The translations under genes were made by a program, and so were the position numbers. Positions 1 to 7,077 of a stretch of 32,799 nt of DNA are shown here, one piece after another. The first letter of the stretch is position 1. Each line of letters opens with the position of its first letter. The stretch is from Bacillota bacterium (GTDB taxonomy: Bacteria > Bacillota > Clostridia > Christensenellales > DTU072): NCBI GenBank assembly GCA_009781445.1, contig WQYD01000016.1, positions 1 to 32,799 on the forward strand, read 5' to 3'. The notes beneath the pieces are model-generated. The model saw nothing but the letters and a program-made list of their open reading frames with translations, ran no database searches and was not told where the DNA came from.

Positions 1-1
1 A

Positions 2-262
2 AACGATTATGACGAAGCCCATAAGAATTTAAAGGACGCAGGTTATAAGGTTGATTATATTATCACGCATACCACTGATTCTAAAGCCCTCTTGTATCCG
101 CCACTTTCTGGGCATTATAAGCCCGAAACCCACACTAACAGAATGCTTGCTAATTTTGAAGCAATGATTGATTACAAGCATTGGTATTTCGGGCATTACC
201 ACACAGATGCACGCATTACAGAAAAGAAAACCGCGCTTTATAACACGGTTATCCTTTTATAA
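2..262 (+). CDS. Metallophosphoesterase, C-terminal part (5' end outside window)
   Basis: An open frame runs from the window edge to a TAA at 260-262 and gives 86 residues. Near its end is FGHYHTD, with a further DYIITHTT stretch earlier. The GHxH motif followed by a short beta-rich tail is typical of the last metal-binding block of calcineurin-like phosphoesterases, which hydrolyse phosphomono- or diesters with a two-metal centre. The upstream THTT may be the preceding metal-binding histidine block (GNHD/THxx in the family). The N-terminal metal ligands lie outside the window, so activity and substrate cannot be judged. It ends only 14 bases before the stop codon of the converging secreted-protein gene. 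No convincing GC-rich terminator lies between them. Family call fairly sure; substrate unknown. Confidence 0.75.
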   Translation, partial: NDYDEAHKNLKDAGYKVDYIITHTTDSKALLYPPLSGHYKPETHTNRMLANFEAMIDYKHWYFGHYHTDARITEKKTALYNTVILL

Positions 263-276
263 ATTCAAATTAAGGC

Positions 277-1482
277 TTAATTTTGTGAAGTTAAAACCAC
301 TGCCCAAACCGCTGAGTTTGTGCTTGGCACTGCGGTAGTAGACGAATTTTGCGTGTTTCGCCAAAGGGTGTAACCCTCTCTATCGTGAGTCCACACGAAC
401 GGTGCGTTCGTGGTAGCAAAGGTGCGTGCTACCCACACCGCGTGCCATTCCGCGCTATAAGGTTCACCTAAGAACGGTGCTGTACTTCCTGCAATGCGCC
501 TTTCCCACACTGTGCGCTTACCGCCGTTATCGGTGGTTATAACTGTGGAAACCCTGCAATCGTGTTTAACTTCTTCCCAATTTCCGCTTGCAAGGGGGCT
601 TCCGATAACCGCACCTAAGACTGTTTCGCCCTCTCTAAGGTTAAAGTTTTCGCTTATTTTCCAAAAGCGCAAATCGTTTGTTTCCGTGCTTCCCGTTGTC
701 GCGTGGATTCTTAAATTTAAATTCCCTGCTTGCCTTAACCGCCACGGTTCACTGCCCTCTTTTACATATTGCGTGCTTTCGCTGTAAGGTTCAACTATGC
801 GGTAATGCGAGGTTTGAACAGCGGGGTTACTTGCGCTTGCCCACACGGAATCAAACAAAGTGTAGTAATTTTCGCCGAATTTAAAAATTTGGGTGCTTGG
901 GTGGTTATCTGCGTACCAAACTATCGGGGCGTTTGTTTCCTCATAATTTAAGACTCTGCGCCAACCTTCCTGCGAGGCACTTGGGGGTGCTGTGTAAGGT
1001 GCTACTGCGCTAATATTAGGCACGCTTCCCGAAACGCGCTGATAGATTTCGCCATGATAGCTAACTATGCGCCCCGTTAAATTTCCGCCCCAATCCCAAC
1101 GCAGATTGCCGTCCCATTCCGCCACACCCACAAGATCATTATAATTAGGAACTAAAGCCCAACCGTCTGAACCTGAACCGTTAGGGGGTGCGTTTGTTGC
1201 ACCGCCCGTTCTTAGATAACAGCTTAAGCCGAACTTAACGAACGAACCTGTGGTATACGCTTGCTGTGCGTTGTACACAAATTGAGGGGGATAGAGGAAA
1301 ATATTTTCCTGCCATTTTCCTATTTTTAGAACCGCATTGCTAAGCGAATCCGCGCTTTTAATTCCGCCCCAAAAAGCCAAGGAAGTGCTTCGCACCAAAA
1401 CGAACAGCACGAAAACTATTACCGCTATGAACGCAATTGCGTACTTTGCGTTTTTATTTTTATTTGCCGTTTTGTTTTGCAT
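277..1482 (-). CDS. Secreted protein with SipW-type signal and chitin-binding-like (CBM5/12) modules
   Basis: 401 residues. An in-frame GTG at 1491 overlaps the Shine-Dalgarno AAGGGGG, so the ATG at 1480-1482, eight bases after it, is chosen. Lysine/asparagine-rich start, one hydrophobic segment at about residues 13-31, then SLAFWGGI and LKIGKW, resembling the TasA/CalY type of signal cleaved by the SipW peptidase. The rest consists of about five modules of 50-60 residues with the pattern of small chitin/cellulose-binding domains: a short aromatic strand, YxxGSFV or similar, proline-rich linker PxxSxxxGW, then Trp-Arg/Ala-Val. Very rich in Trp and Tyr, as expected for carbohydrate binding. 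No catalytic domain is visible. Second gene of an operon with the protein at 1542-2153, about 60 bases downstream with no terminator between. Likely a cell-surface or matrix carbohydrate-binding protein; the module assignment is by eye. Confidence 0.6.
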   Translation of the reverse strand: MQNKTANKNKNAKYAIAFIAVIVFVLFVLVRSTSLAFWGGIKSADSLSNAVLKIGKWQENIFLYPPQFVYNAQQAYTTGSFVKFGLSCYLRTGGATNAPPNGSGSDGWALVPNYNDLVGVAEWDGNLRWDWGGNLTGRIVSYHGEIYQRVSGSVPNISAVAPYTAPPSASQEGWRRVLNYEETNAPIVWYADNHPSTQIFKFGENYYTLFDSVWASASNPAVQTSHYRIVEPYSESTQYVKEGSEPWRLRQAGNLNLRIHATTGSTETNDLRFWKISENFNLREGETVLGAVIGSPLASGNWEEVKHDCRVSTVITTDNGGKRTVWERRIAGSTAPFLGEPYSAEWHAVWVARTFATTNAPFVWTHDREGYTLWRNTQNSSTTAVPSTNSAVWAVVLTSQN

Positions 1483-1541
1483 GATAAGCACCCCCTTTTG
1501 CTTTTTTGGTTAGTTTGCGGTATTCTCAGTGATTCGTCAGC

Positions 1542-2153
1542 TTACGCTAAAGTTATGGAAAGCGTAAGCGCAATTGTTACCTCTTGGCTGTGAATCGCGT
1601 TATAGATTGCTTCGCTTGAAGGTTCGTCCATTGTGATTTTAACTATAACTTCAAGATTACCGCCGTCTTCGTTAAACTCAATTATGAAATTGTTATTAAG
1701 ATTTAAGTTTTCTTCGCCGTTTGCTTGAACGCCAAATTTAATTAGGGCGGAAGCGTCTTTTTGGTTTTGGTTAAAGTTTTCAGCTTCGGTATTGCCTATG
1801 GCAACCACTTCTGCGGATACATTAAGCAAACCTACCGCGCCGTTATAATCCTTGGCGTTTTGGTGTTCGCTGTTCCAAACCACATTCATAGTCCACACGA
1901 TTTCTTGAGTTTCGCCGTCCTTAATTTTAGTTAAAGTGCTTGGAACAAGCGCACCGCCTGATAAACCGCCACCCGATAATGATATGGTTGTGGTTACGCT
2001 TTCGCCTGTGCCAAGGGTAACTTTGCTTTCGTCTTTAACGGTGTTACTTGGTGCGCTGAAACCGTGCGACCAGAATGCAAAGCTTAGTGATGTTGCCCCC
2101 GCAAGCACAAGTGCCACGATTGCAAAGATAAGTAGTTTTTTGGTTTTTTTCAT
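1542..2153 (-). CDS. Small secreted protein with SipW/TasA-like signal peptide
   Basis: 203 residues. Start ATG at 2151-2153 is preceded by AGGAGA at ideal spacing. MKKTKK is followed by a hydrophobic segment at 8-27 ending LSFAFW, with predicted cleavage just after AFA. The remainder is acidic, Gly/Asn-rich and beta-like, without cysteine, and ends in alternating hydrophobic strands (VTIALTLSITLA). The signal and the following NTVKDESKVTLGTG stretch resemble TasA/CalY-type proteins of Firmicutes, which assemble into extracellular fibres or act as camelysin-like proteins. No metalloprotease motif is seen, so a structural role is preferred. Directly upstream of the carbohydrate-binding protein and shares its promoter at 2176-2204. 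The SipW peptidase itself is not in this window. Function unknown beyond secretion. Confidence 0.6.
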   Translation of the reverse strand: MKKTKKLLIFAIVALVLAGATSLSFAFWSHGFSAPSNTVKDESKVTLGTGESVTTTISLSGGGLSGGALVPSTLTKIKDGETQEIVWTMNVVWNSEHQNAKDYNGAVGLLNVSAEVVAIGNTEAENFNQNQKDASALIKFGVQANGEENLNLNNNFIIEFNEDGGNLEVIVKITMDEPSSEAIYNAIHSQEVTIALTLSITLA

Positions 2154-2175
2154 TTCTTCTCCTTTTGGTTACACT

Positions 2176-2204
2176 ATAGTAACTTTAAGAAAAAACGCTG
2201 TCAA
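2176..2204 (-). promoter_or_regulatory. Sigma-A-type promoter of the secreted-protein operon
   Basis: On the minus strand a perfect -35 TTGACA (2199-2204) is followed by a 17-bp spacer and -10 TACTAT (2176-2181). It lies 23 bases upstream of the ATG at 2153 and gives a short leader with AGGAGA. This is one of the best matches to a vegetative promoter in the window, so the two secreted proteins can be transcribed separately from the genes upstream. Confidence 0.7.
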
Positions 2205-2257
2205 TACTAAGTTTAAAATTGCTATAAACTACCAAAAGCCAAAGCGGGCTCGTTGGC

Positions 2258-2292
2258 AAAAAACCAAAACAGCCACACTGTTAAGTGTGGCT
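2258..2292 (-). terminator. Rho-independent terminator, minus strand
   Basis: A perfect 9-bp stem AGCCACACT/AGTGTGGCT (2271-2279 and 2284-2292, loop of four) is followed on the minus strand by a T-rich tract with T-runs of four and six (2258-2269). It would stop transcription coming from the membrane-protein gene at 2526-3131 and through the stem-loop element, before the promoter at 2176-2204. Confidence 0.6.
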
Positions 2293-2316
2293 GAGTGTTG
2301 AAAAATGAATTATAGT

Positions 2317-2332
2317 GCTTGCGGTAGCAAGC
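2317..2332. repeat. Small hairpin next to structured element copy 1
   Basis: Perfect 6-bp inverted repeat GCTTGC/GCAAGC with loop GGTA. It abuts the next hairpin (2333-2364) with no spacer. It is not present in the second copy of the element at 23451-23639, so it marks the edge of the shared region or a local addition. Confidence 0.5.
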
Positions 2333-2522
2333 GCGGTGGTAAAAATCGCACTTTTTGCCACCGCCCCTTACGGATTTTAGGTTGTAAACCGTTAATAAAT
2401 CCGCGTAAAGGGGTGAATTTGCTTATTTATTAAGCAAAGAGGGGAAACTCGGCGAGTAATTACGAGTGCGTTTCCCCTCAGCAGAGTGTAAAGAAAGCCC
2501 ATAGGGCTTTCTTTACACTCTG
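2333..2522 (-). repeat. Structured repeat element, copy 1 (five hairpins, about 190 bp)
   Basis: Five successive inverted repeats fill this gene-free interval. Read on the minus strand they are: A, a perfect 19-bp stem with a 3-base loop (2504-2522/2482-2500); B, outer GAGGGGAA/TTCCCCTC with an inner ACTCG/CGAGT (2439-2479); C, TTTGCTTA/TAAGCAAA with loop ATAAA (2418-2438); D, CCCCTT/AAGGGG around CGGATTT/AAATCCG around GGTT/AACC (2364-2413); E, about 12 bp with loop GTGCGA (2333-2364). The same order, spacing and several loop motifs recur at 23451-23639 on the other strand. No open reading frame or known RNA family was recognised. Element borders are set by the hairpins shared by both copies. 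Confidence 0.8.
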
Positions 2523-2525
2523 TAA

Positions 2526-3131
2526 TTAGTCTTCAAGCCTGCCTACTTCAAAGTAGTAGCTTGCCCTTGAGGGCTTAACGAACACCCTTGACGCAATGCT
2601 GTACACCACAAGTGCGGTTGCAATAGCCACTGCCGTCCATGCAAAGCCGTGTTGCAGAGAAACAGTTGCATTGCCGATTTGCGTTAAAAGGTTCAGGGTA
2701 AGCATGGCAACTGAGGTTGAAAGGAATGCGTATTTTCCGTTTCTTGTGATTGCCACGGCTATCAGCGCAATAATCACCGCATAAACCGCATTGGTATCCG
2801 CAAAGAATCCGCCACCTGCAATATATGCAAGCCTTGCCGAAGCAAACGCCACACCGCCAAGCATTAAGCCGATTGCAAGCGAAGTCATTTGTGAGGCAAG
2901 CCTGCCGTACACAAAGAACATGGTGAGTATTCCAAGATAGAATAGCATTGTGCCTATGCGGAAGGAAAATCCGCCTATAAACACGGTGGGTATAAAGTTA
3001 AGTGCGAACACTAAAAACAAAAAACCCGCGCCCACCGCCAAACCGAACCTAAAATCCTTAAGCACAAATTTGCCAAGCCCTAAAAACATCAATAGTGCCA
3101 AAACACCGAATATTACACTGCTTATAATCAT
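2526..3131 (-). CDS. Polytopic membrane protein of unknown function
   Basis: 201 residues, start ATG at 3131 preceded by AAGAGGG at good spacing. About six hydrophobic segments are visible (roughly 2-20, 28-50, 58-76, 82-105, 115-130, 160-182), with short polar loops and an acidic/basic C-terminal tail ending SYYFEVGRLED. No catalytic motif, transporter signature or recognised domain. Third gene in order after RNase J and the glycosyltransferase-like gene, about 66 bases downstream of the latter, so probably co-transcribed. Its stop codon is three bases from the 19-bp hairpin of structured element copy 1, so its mRNA would carry that structure in the 3' region. Role not inferable. Confidence 0.6.
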   Translation of the reverse strand: MIISSVIFGVLALLMFLGLGKFVLKDFRFGLAVGAGFLFLVFALNFIPTVFIGGFSFRIGTMLFYLGILTMFFVYGRLASQMTSLAIGLMLGGVAFASARLAYIAGGGFFADTNAVYAVIIALIAVAITRNGKYAFLSTSVAMLTLNLLTQIGNATVSLQHGFAWTAVAIATALVVYSIASRVFVKPSRASYYFEVGRLED

Positions 3132-3197
3132 AAAAGCCCTCTTACCATTATTGTGAGAGGACTTTCAACTTTTATACACTAATTGCTAAAATTTGTT

Positions 3198-4343
3198 TTA
3201 TTTTCCCTTGCCCAAGAGTTCGTCCAGCTTTTTAAACAGCGCGCCCCGTGTGCGTTCTGCGTTATGGCTTTCTATTGCTTGGTAAAAAGAATCAAAGGAT
3301 TTTGGTGATTTGCGGAATTCCTGCAATTTATGCACAAGGGTATCCTCTGTGATTATTATGGTTTTTTCCTTTTTATCCATTTCCATAAGTTTCACATTGA
3401 TTAGAGAACCCGAAAGGTACGCCTGCGCGCGCTTTTCTTCCTCATTCGCTGGCGGAAGCGCGAAGAACAAGGCGTTTCGGTAGTACGCTTTGGCTACCGA
3501 ACTTAGCACAGGTCTGCCTACCACTGCGTCTGCGATAGCGTAAATTGCATTCACATTCGCGCCTTCGTTTACTGCTGTAAGCCCCGCGTCACGCGCGGAA
3601 ACAAGCATTTTCCTATCGTAACCGCAATCCGCAATTATGTTAAATTCCTGCTTGGCAAGCCCAAGTTCGGCAAATGCTTCCTTGATTCCTGCCGTGTTTC
3701 CTTGCGGAACGGATACAAGCACGGTGATTTTGTGCTTTGTGAAAGAGTATTGTTCGTAAATGCTGTTTTTATCAAAAGCCGTGTCAAATTCAGGCGTTAG
3801 GGGCATATCCGAAACCAAAATTTTGCTTTCCGCCACGCCCTCTTTCATTAGCCCTTTCTTAACGCCAAGGTTATCCACCACATATAAATCAATTTGCTTA
3901 TTTATGCATTGCTTATTTAAAGTAAAACTTGGCATTATCATAACCACAGGGACTTCGGGGTGCGAACGCATTCTTGCGGATAGGATTTCCTTCATTTTAT
4001 ACGCACTTGTTAATATCACAAGATTGGGGTGATACCTTAAAAACATATTAAGCGCGCGCTGGCAAGACGAACTGCTTTTGTTAAAAACAATATCTTGCTT
4101 TGGAAGTTTATCAAATTTCTTTAAGGAAAATTTGTCCTTAATAATATCGGCGGTTCGCACCACAAAGCCTTCGTCACTGAAATATTTTTCCTTAACAAGC
4201 CTAAAGAAGATATTTTGAAATTCTTCCTCACCTATAATAATAGGAAGCTGTGATTTGTTAAGCGCGAGGTAATCTTTGATTGCCTGCGTGTACTCAATGT
4301 TCTTGTTTTCTGTGAAAATTAGGATTCTTTTTTTGTCTTTCAT
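3198..4343 (-). CDS. GT28/MGDG-synthase-like glycosyltransferase homologue
   Basis: 381 residues. The middle and C-terminal halves follow the pattern of processive diacylglycerol glucosyltransferases (UgtP) and MGDG synthases: a DLYVVDNLGVKKGLMKEGV stretch, then KILVSDMPLTPEF matching the family's 'I.VTGIPI...F', a Rossmann strand KITVLVSVPQG near 205-216, and a donor-site region with ADAVVGRP (about 269-276). In the family these enzymes make membrane glycolipids from UDP-glucose at the inner leaflet. Features that do not fit: the N-terminal glycine-rich GGGHxxA acceptor motif is absent, and the usual GG in the donor loop is replaced. It could be a divergent enzyme or an inactive paralogue. 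34 bases downstream of RNase J, AT-rich leader with no clear ribosome binding site. Fold assignment moderate. Confidence 0.5.
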   Translation of the reverse strand: MKDKKRILIFTENKNIEYTQAIKDYLALNKSQLPIIIGEEEFQNIFFRLVKEKYFSDEGFVVRTADIIKDKFSLKKFDKLPKQDIVFNKSSSSCQRALNMFLRYHPNLVILTSAYKMKEILSARMRSHPEVPVVMIMPSFTLNKQCINKQIDLYVVDNLGVKKGLMKEGVAESKILVSDMPLTPEFDTAFDKNSIYEQYSFTKHKITVLVSVPQGNTAGIKEAFAELGLAKQEFNIIADCGYDRKMLVSARDAGLTAVNEGANVNAIYAIADAVVGRPVLSSVAKAYYRNALFFALPPANEEEKRAQAYLSGSLINVKLMEMDKKEKTIIITEDTLVHKLQEFRKSPKSFDSFYQAIESHNAERTRGALFKKLDELLGKGK

Positions 4344-4377
4344 AATTATAATTTTTTGTTTTTTAGCGGTAAGGTTA

Positions 4378-6075
4378 CTATGATTCTATTGTAATCGGAA
4401 TTACCATTGGGCGTCTTTTTAATTTGTTAAATAGGATTTTGGCGCAAACTTTGCGAATGTCATTTCTTGCTTCGCTTGCCACAAATTCACTGCCTGCATT
4501 TGCCATGAATTTTACGCTAAGTTCGGTTTTGATATCCTCAACAAGCGATTCCGGTAGCATAATCCCCCTTGAAATGATAATCGGGGGTGCGGTCAGTTCG
4601 CCTGATTTTGAAGAAGCATTTACGATTGCAATCACGAATCCGTCCCCAGACATTAGCTTCCTATCTCTTAATAAAACCTCAGAACTTTCTTGCAGACTGC
4701 TGTCAAGCATTACTATTCCCGAAGGGACTGTGCCTTGCTTTTTGATTCCTGATTTTGAAATATCGTAAACCTGCCCAAGTTCGGGAATTTCCACATTCGC
4801 AGGGCTTATTCCCATAAGAGAGGCAAGTTCTGCGTGCAGTTTTAAGTGCCTATATTCACCGTGAACTGGCATGAAGAACTTTGGCTTGGTTAAGCTCATC
4901 ATCATTTTAAGTTCCTCACGGCAGGCATGCCCCGAAACATGGATTGAGGTTAAAGCATGGTAAATAACATCTGCGCCCTTGCGCGACAGGTTATTTATTA
5001 CCTTATAAATGCTTCGTTGATTTCCGGGGATTGGCGAAGCGGCGATAATCACCGTGTCGTCCTTTCCTATAACCACCTTTTTAAATTCGTTCGTACTCAT
5101 GCGTGAAAGCGCGCTTTCGGGTTCACCTTGCGAACCTGTGGCAAGAATGCAAACCCTATCATTTGGAATTGAACCGATTTTATCAAGATCAATAAGCAAA
5201 TTAGGCGGATATTTTAATTCCTTGATAGCATAAGTAATTTTAACAATGTTTTCCATACTGCGTCCGCTAAACGCAACACGGCGGTTATATTTAAGCGCGC
5301 AATTCAAAATTTGCTGAATGCGGTGAACATTTGAAGCAAATGTGGCAACGATTAACCGTTTGTGGATATTTTGCCCGAAAATATTATCAAGGCTTTTGCC
5401 TACATTTCTTTCAGACATACTGTAGCCGTCTATTTCCACATTTGTGGATTCTTGCAACAAAAGAAGCACGCCGTTTTCACCGATTTGGGCAATGCGGGAA
5501 AAATCCACGCATCTGCCGTCCACAGGTGTGTGATCAATTTTGAAATCCCCCGTGTGGAAAATTACGCCCTTGGGTGTGGTAACCGCCACGGCGAACGCAC
5601 CTGCTATTGAATGCGTAACACGCACAAATTCCACACTGAAGCAACCAAGGGTAACAACTTCCCTTTCTTCCACAACCTTAAGTTTAATTCCCTCAAGTTT
5701 GTGTTCGGTGATTTTATGCTGAATTAAAGCTATCGCAAGGTTAGAACCGTACACAGGTGTGTTTACTTCTTTTAAAACATACGGAATCGCGCCGATATGA
5801 TCTTCATGCCCGTGGGTAACTATTATTCCTTTCACGCGCTTTGCGTTTTGTTGCAGATAATTAAAATCAGGAATAATATAATCTATCCCCGGCATTTCTT
5901 CTTGATTAGGAAAGCAAGAACCTGCGTCTATAACTATTATGTTATCACCGCATTCAATTGCCGTCATGTTTTTACCGATTTCGCCCACACCGCCAAGAAA
6001 AACCACCTTTACATTCGGTGTATTCTTTTTGTTGCCCTGTTCTTGCTGTCCGCCTTTTTTTGACTTTTCGCCCAT
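4378..6075 (-). CDS. rnj: Ribonuclease J
   Basis: 565 residues, full length for the family (about 550-560). Metallo-beta-lactamase fold with the signature HGHEDH at residues 88-93, further metal ligands in HTGDFK and the SGHA motif (IHVSGHACREEL) of the beta-CASP/RNase J group, and PVHGEYRHL near the end of the catalytic part, followed by the C-terminal domain. RNase J is a 5'-3' exo- and endoribonuclease that matures and degrades RNA in Firmicutes, acting in the cytoplasm. The N-terminal 20 residues are a charged extension (KSKKGGQQEQGNKK) seen variably in the family. Start ATG at 6075 with GGTGGA upstream. It has its own promoter at 6129-6157 and is first of a three-gene run with the glycosyltransferase-like and membrane proteins. 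Only one RNase J is in the window, so J1/J2 cannot be assigned. Confidence 0.93.
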   Translation of the reverse strand: MGEKSKKGGQQEQGNKKNTPNVKVVFLGGVGEIGKNMTAIECGDNIIVIDAGSCFPNQEEMPGIDYIIPDFNYLQQNAKRVKGIIVTHGHEDHIGAIPYVLKEVNTPVYGSNLAIALIQHKITEHKLEGIKLKVVEEREVVTLGCFSVEFVRVTHSIAGAFAVAVTTPKGVIFHTGDFKIDHTPVDGRCVDFSRIAQIGENGVLLLLQESTNVEIDGYSMSERNVGKSLDNIFGQNIHKRLIVATFASNVHRIQQILNCALKYNRRVAFSGRSMENIVKITYAIKELKYPPNLLIDLDKIGSIPNDRVCILATGSQGEPESALSRMSTNEFKKVVIGKDDTVIIAASPIPGNQRSIYKVINNLSRKGADVIYHALTSIHVSGHACREELKMMMSLTKPKFFMPVHGEYRHLKLHAELASLMGISPANVEIPELGQVYDISKSGIKKQGTVPSGIVMLDSSLQESSEVLLRDRKLMSGDGFVIAIVNASSKSGELTAPPIIISRGIMLPESLVEDIKTELSVKFMANAGSEFVASEARNDIRKVCAKILFNKLKRRPMVIPITIES

Positions 6076-6128
6076 TAAACTTCCACCTGCGCACCCCTCG
6101 CGCGCCTTTTATATATATACTTACTAAT

Positions 6129-6157
6129 AGTATATACCAAGTAAGGGGCAATTTCAA
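6129..6157 (-). promoter_or_regulatory. Promoter of the RNase J gene
   Basis: Minus strand -35 TTGAAA (6152-6157), 17-bp spacer, -10 TATACT (6129-6134), both five of six matches. It leaves a leader of about 45 bases before the RNase J ATG. An inverted repeat CTTACT/AGTAAG (6120-6125 and 6140-6145) brackets the -10, so a repressor could act here, but this is only a possibility. Confidence 0.7.
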
Positions 6158-6180
6158 AATTATATGAATACTTTTGTAAT
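6152..6180 (+). promoter_or_regulatory. Possible divergent promoter of the nucleotidyltransferase gene
   Basis: Plus strand -10 TGTAAT (6175-6180) lies 17 bp after TTTCAA (6152-6157), which is the complement of the RNase J -35. The -35 match is weak (three of six). The leader to the ATG at 6213 would be about 26 bases and carries AGAGGAAA. If real, both genes compete for one -35 site. Confidence 0.35.
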
Positions 6181-6212
6181 TTATTTCCATTCTAATATCA
6201 GAGAGGAAATTT

Positions 6213-6920
6213 ATGGATTCAAAAATCAACGCGGTGATAATGGCAGGTGGCAAAGGCACGAGGCTTCAACCTTTAACAAGCGAAGTACCCAAGCCCCTTG
6301 TAAAAATTATTGATAAGCCTGTTATGGAATGTATTATTGAACTTTTGAAAAAACACGGCATAACCGAAATTGCCGTAACGCTTGGGCATATGGCGGATAA
6401 AATTATAGATTACTTCGGAAACGGTGAAAATTTTGGCGTAAACTTAACTTATTTTGTGGAAAATGAACCGCTTGGCACGGCAGGAAGCGTGAAGGGTTGC
6501 GAAAGTTATCTTTCGGATACCTTCATTGTTATCAGCGGTGATTCGTACACCGAAATTGATTTAACAAACGCAATTAGCTTCCACAAAGCAAAAAAATCAC
6601 CCTTTACCCTCATCGCCACCCCTCATAACAACCCCGTGGGGCTTGGGGTTCTTGATTTGGATCATGACGGCAGAATTATAAACTTCATAGAAAAACCGCA
6701 AACAACAAAACCCTCACTAATCAATTGCGGAATTTATGTGATTGAAAAACGCGTGCTAAACTTAGTACCCGAAGGGTTTTACGATTTCGGCAGGCAACTT
6801 ATTCCAGACTTAGTCCCCGAAATTTACGCTTTCGTAACTTACGACTACTGGTCGGATATCGGCACTCTGCCGTCCTATTACCACACGAATTACTTGGTAG
6901 CAATGTCGCGTAATGCTTAA
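6213..6920 (+). CDS. Sugar-1-phosphate nucleotidyltransferase
   Basis: 235 residues: a single nucleotidyl-transferase domain. The NTP-binding loop AGGKGTRLQPLT starts at about residue 11, PKPLV with its lysine follows at 26-30, the ENEPLGTAGS substrate loop is at 83-92, and the metal-binding aspartate of ISGDSY is at 110. Later GVLDLD, FIEKP and the DIGT motif near the C-terminus complete the fold. These enzymes make NDP-sugars (GDP-mannose, UDP- or dTDP-glucose) from NTP and sugar-1-phosphate for cell-wall or glycan synthesis. The sequence resembles the N-terminal half of the fused mannose-1-phosphate guanylyltransferase/phosphomannomutase proteins, but the left-handed beta-helix and mutase parts are missing; the stop is followed by a strong terminator, so it seems naturally short. 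AGAGGAAA precedes the ATG. Nucleotide and sugar specificity are not readable. Confidence 0.85.
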   Translation: MDSKINAVIMAGGKGTRLQPLTSEVPKPLVKIIDKPVMECIIELLKKHGITEIAVTLGHMADKIIDYFGNGENFGVNLTYFVENEPLGTAGSVKGCESYLSDTFIVISGDSYTEIDLTNAISFHKAKKSPFTLIATPHNNPVGLGVLDLDHDGRIINFIEKPQTTKPSLINCGIYVIEKRVLNLVPEGFYDFGRQLIPDLVPEIYAFVTYDYWSDIGTLPSYYHTNYLVAMSRNA

Positions 6921-6980
6921 TAGTGATTAATTCAGAATTCAGAATTGTGGATTACTTAAAAATTAGCTTAGGATAACAAA

Positions 6981-7017
6981 ACAGAGGATTGCTAAGCAAT
7001 CCTCTGTTTTTGGTTTT
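6981..7017 (+). terminator. Terminator after the nucleotidyltransferase gene (works both ways)
   Basis: Perfect 12-bp stem ACAGAGGATTGC/GCAATCCTCTGT with a 3-base loop (6981-6992, 6996-7007), followed by a run of T and GGTTTT. An A-run on the other side makes it a plausible terminator for the converging gene at 7078-8409 too. Confidence 0.8.
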
Positions 7018-7077
7018 GTGTGTGGTTTGTGGGTTTAAATAGATTGGCTTATAGCCAAATTCCTAATCTCTTTTTTG

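Noticed and set aside
267-283. AAATTAAG-G-CTTAATTT palindrome between the two converging genes
   Set aside because: Perfect arms but only one central base and no GC content, and it overlaps a stop codon; it cannot form a normal terminator hairpin.
6929-6946. Direct repeat of AATTCAG
   Set aside because: Only about two and a half copies of a short AT-rich word; no element border, structure or second locus supports a function.
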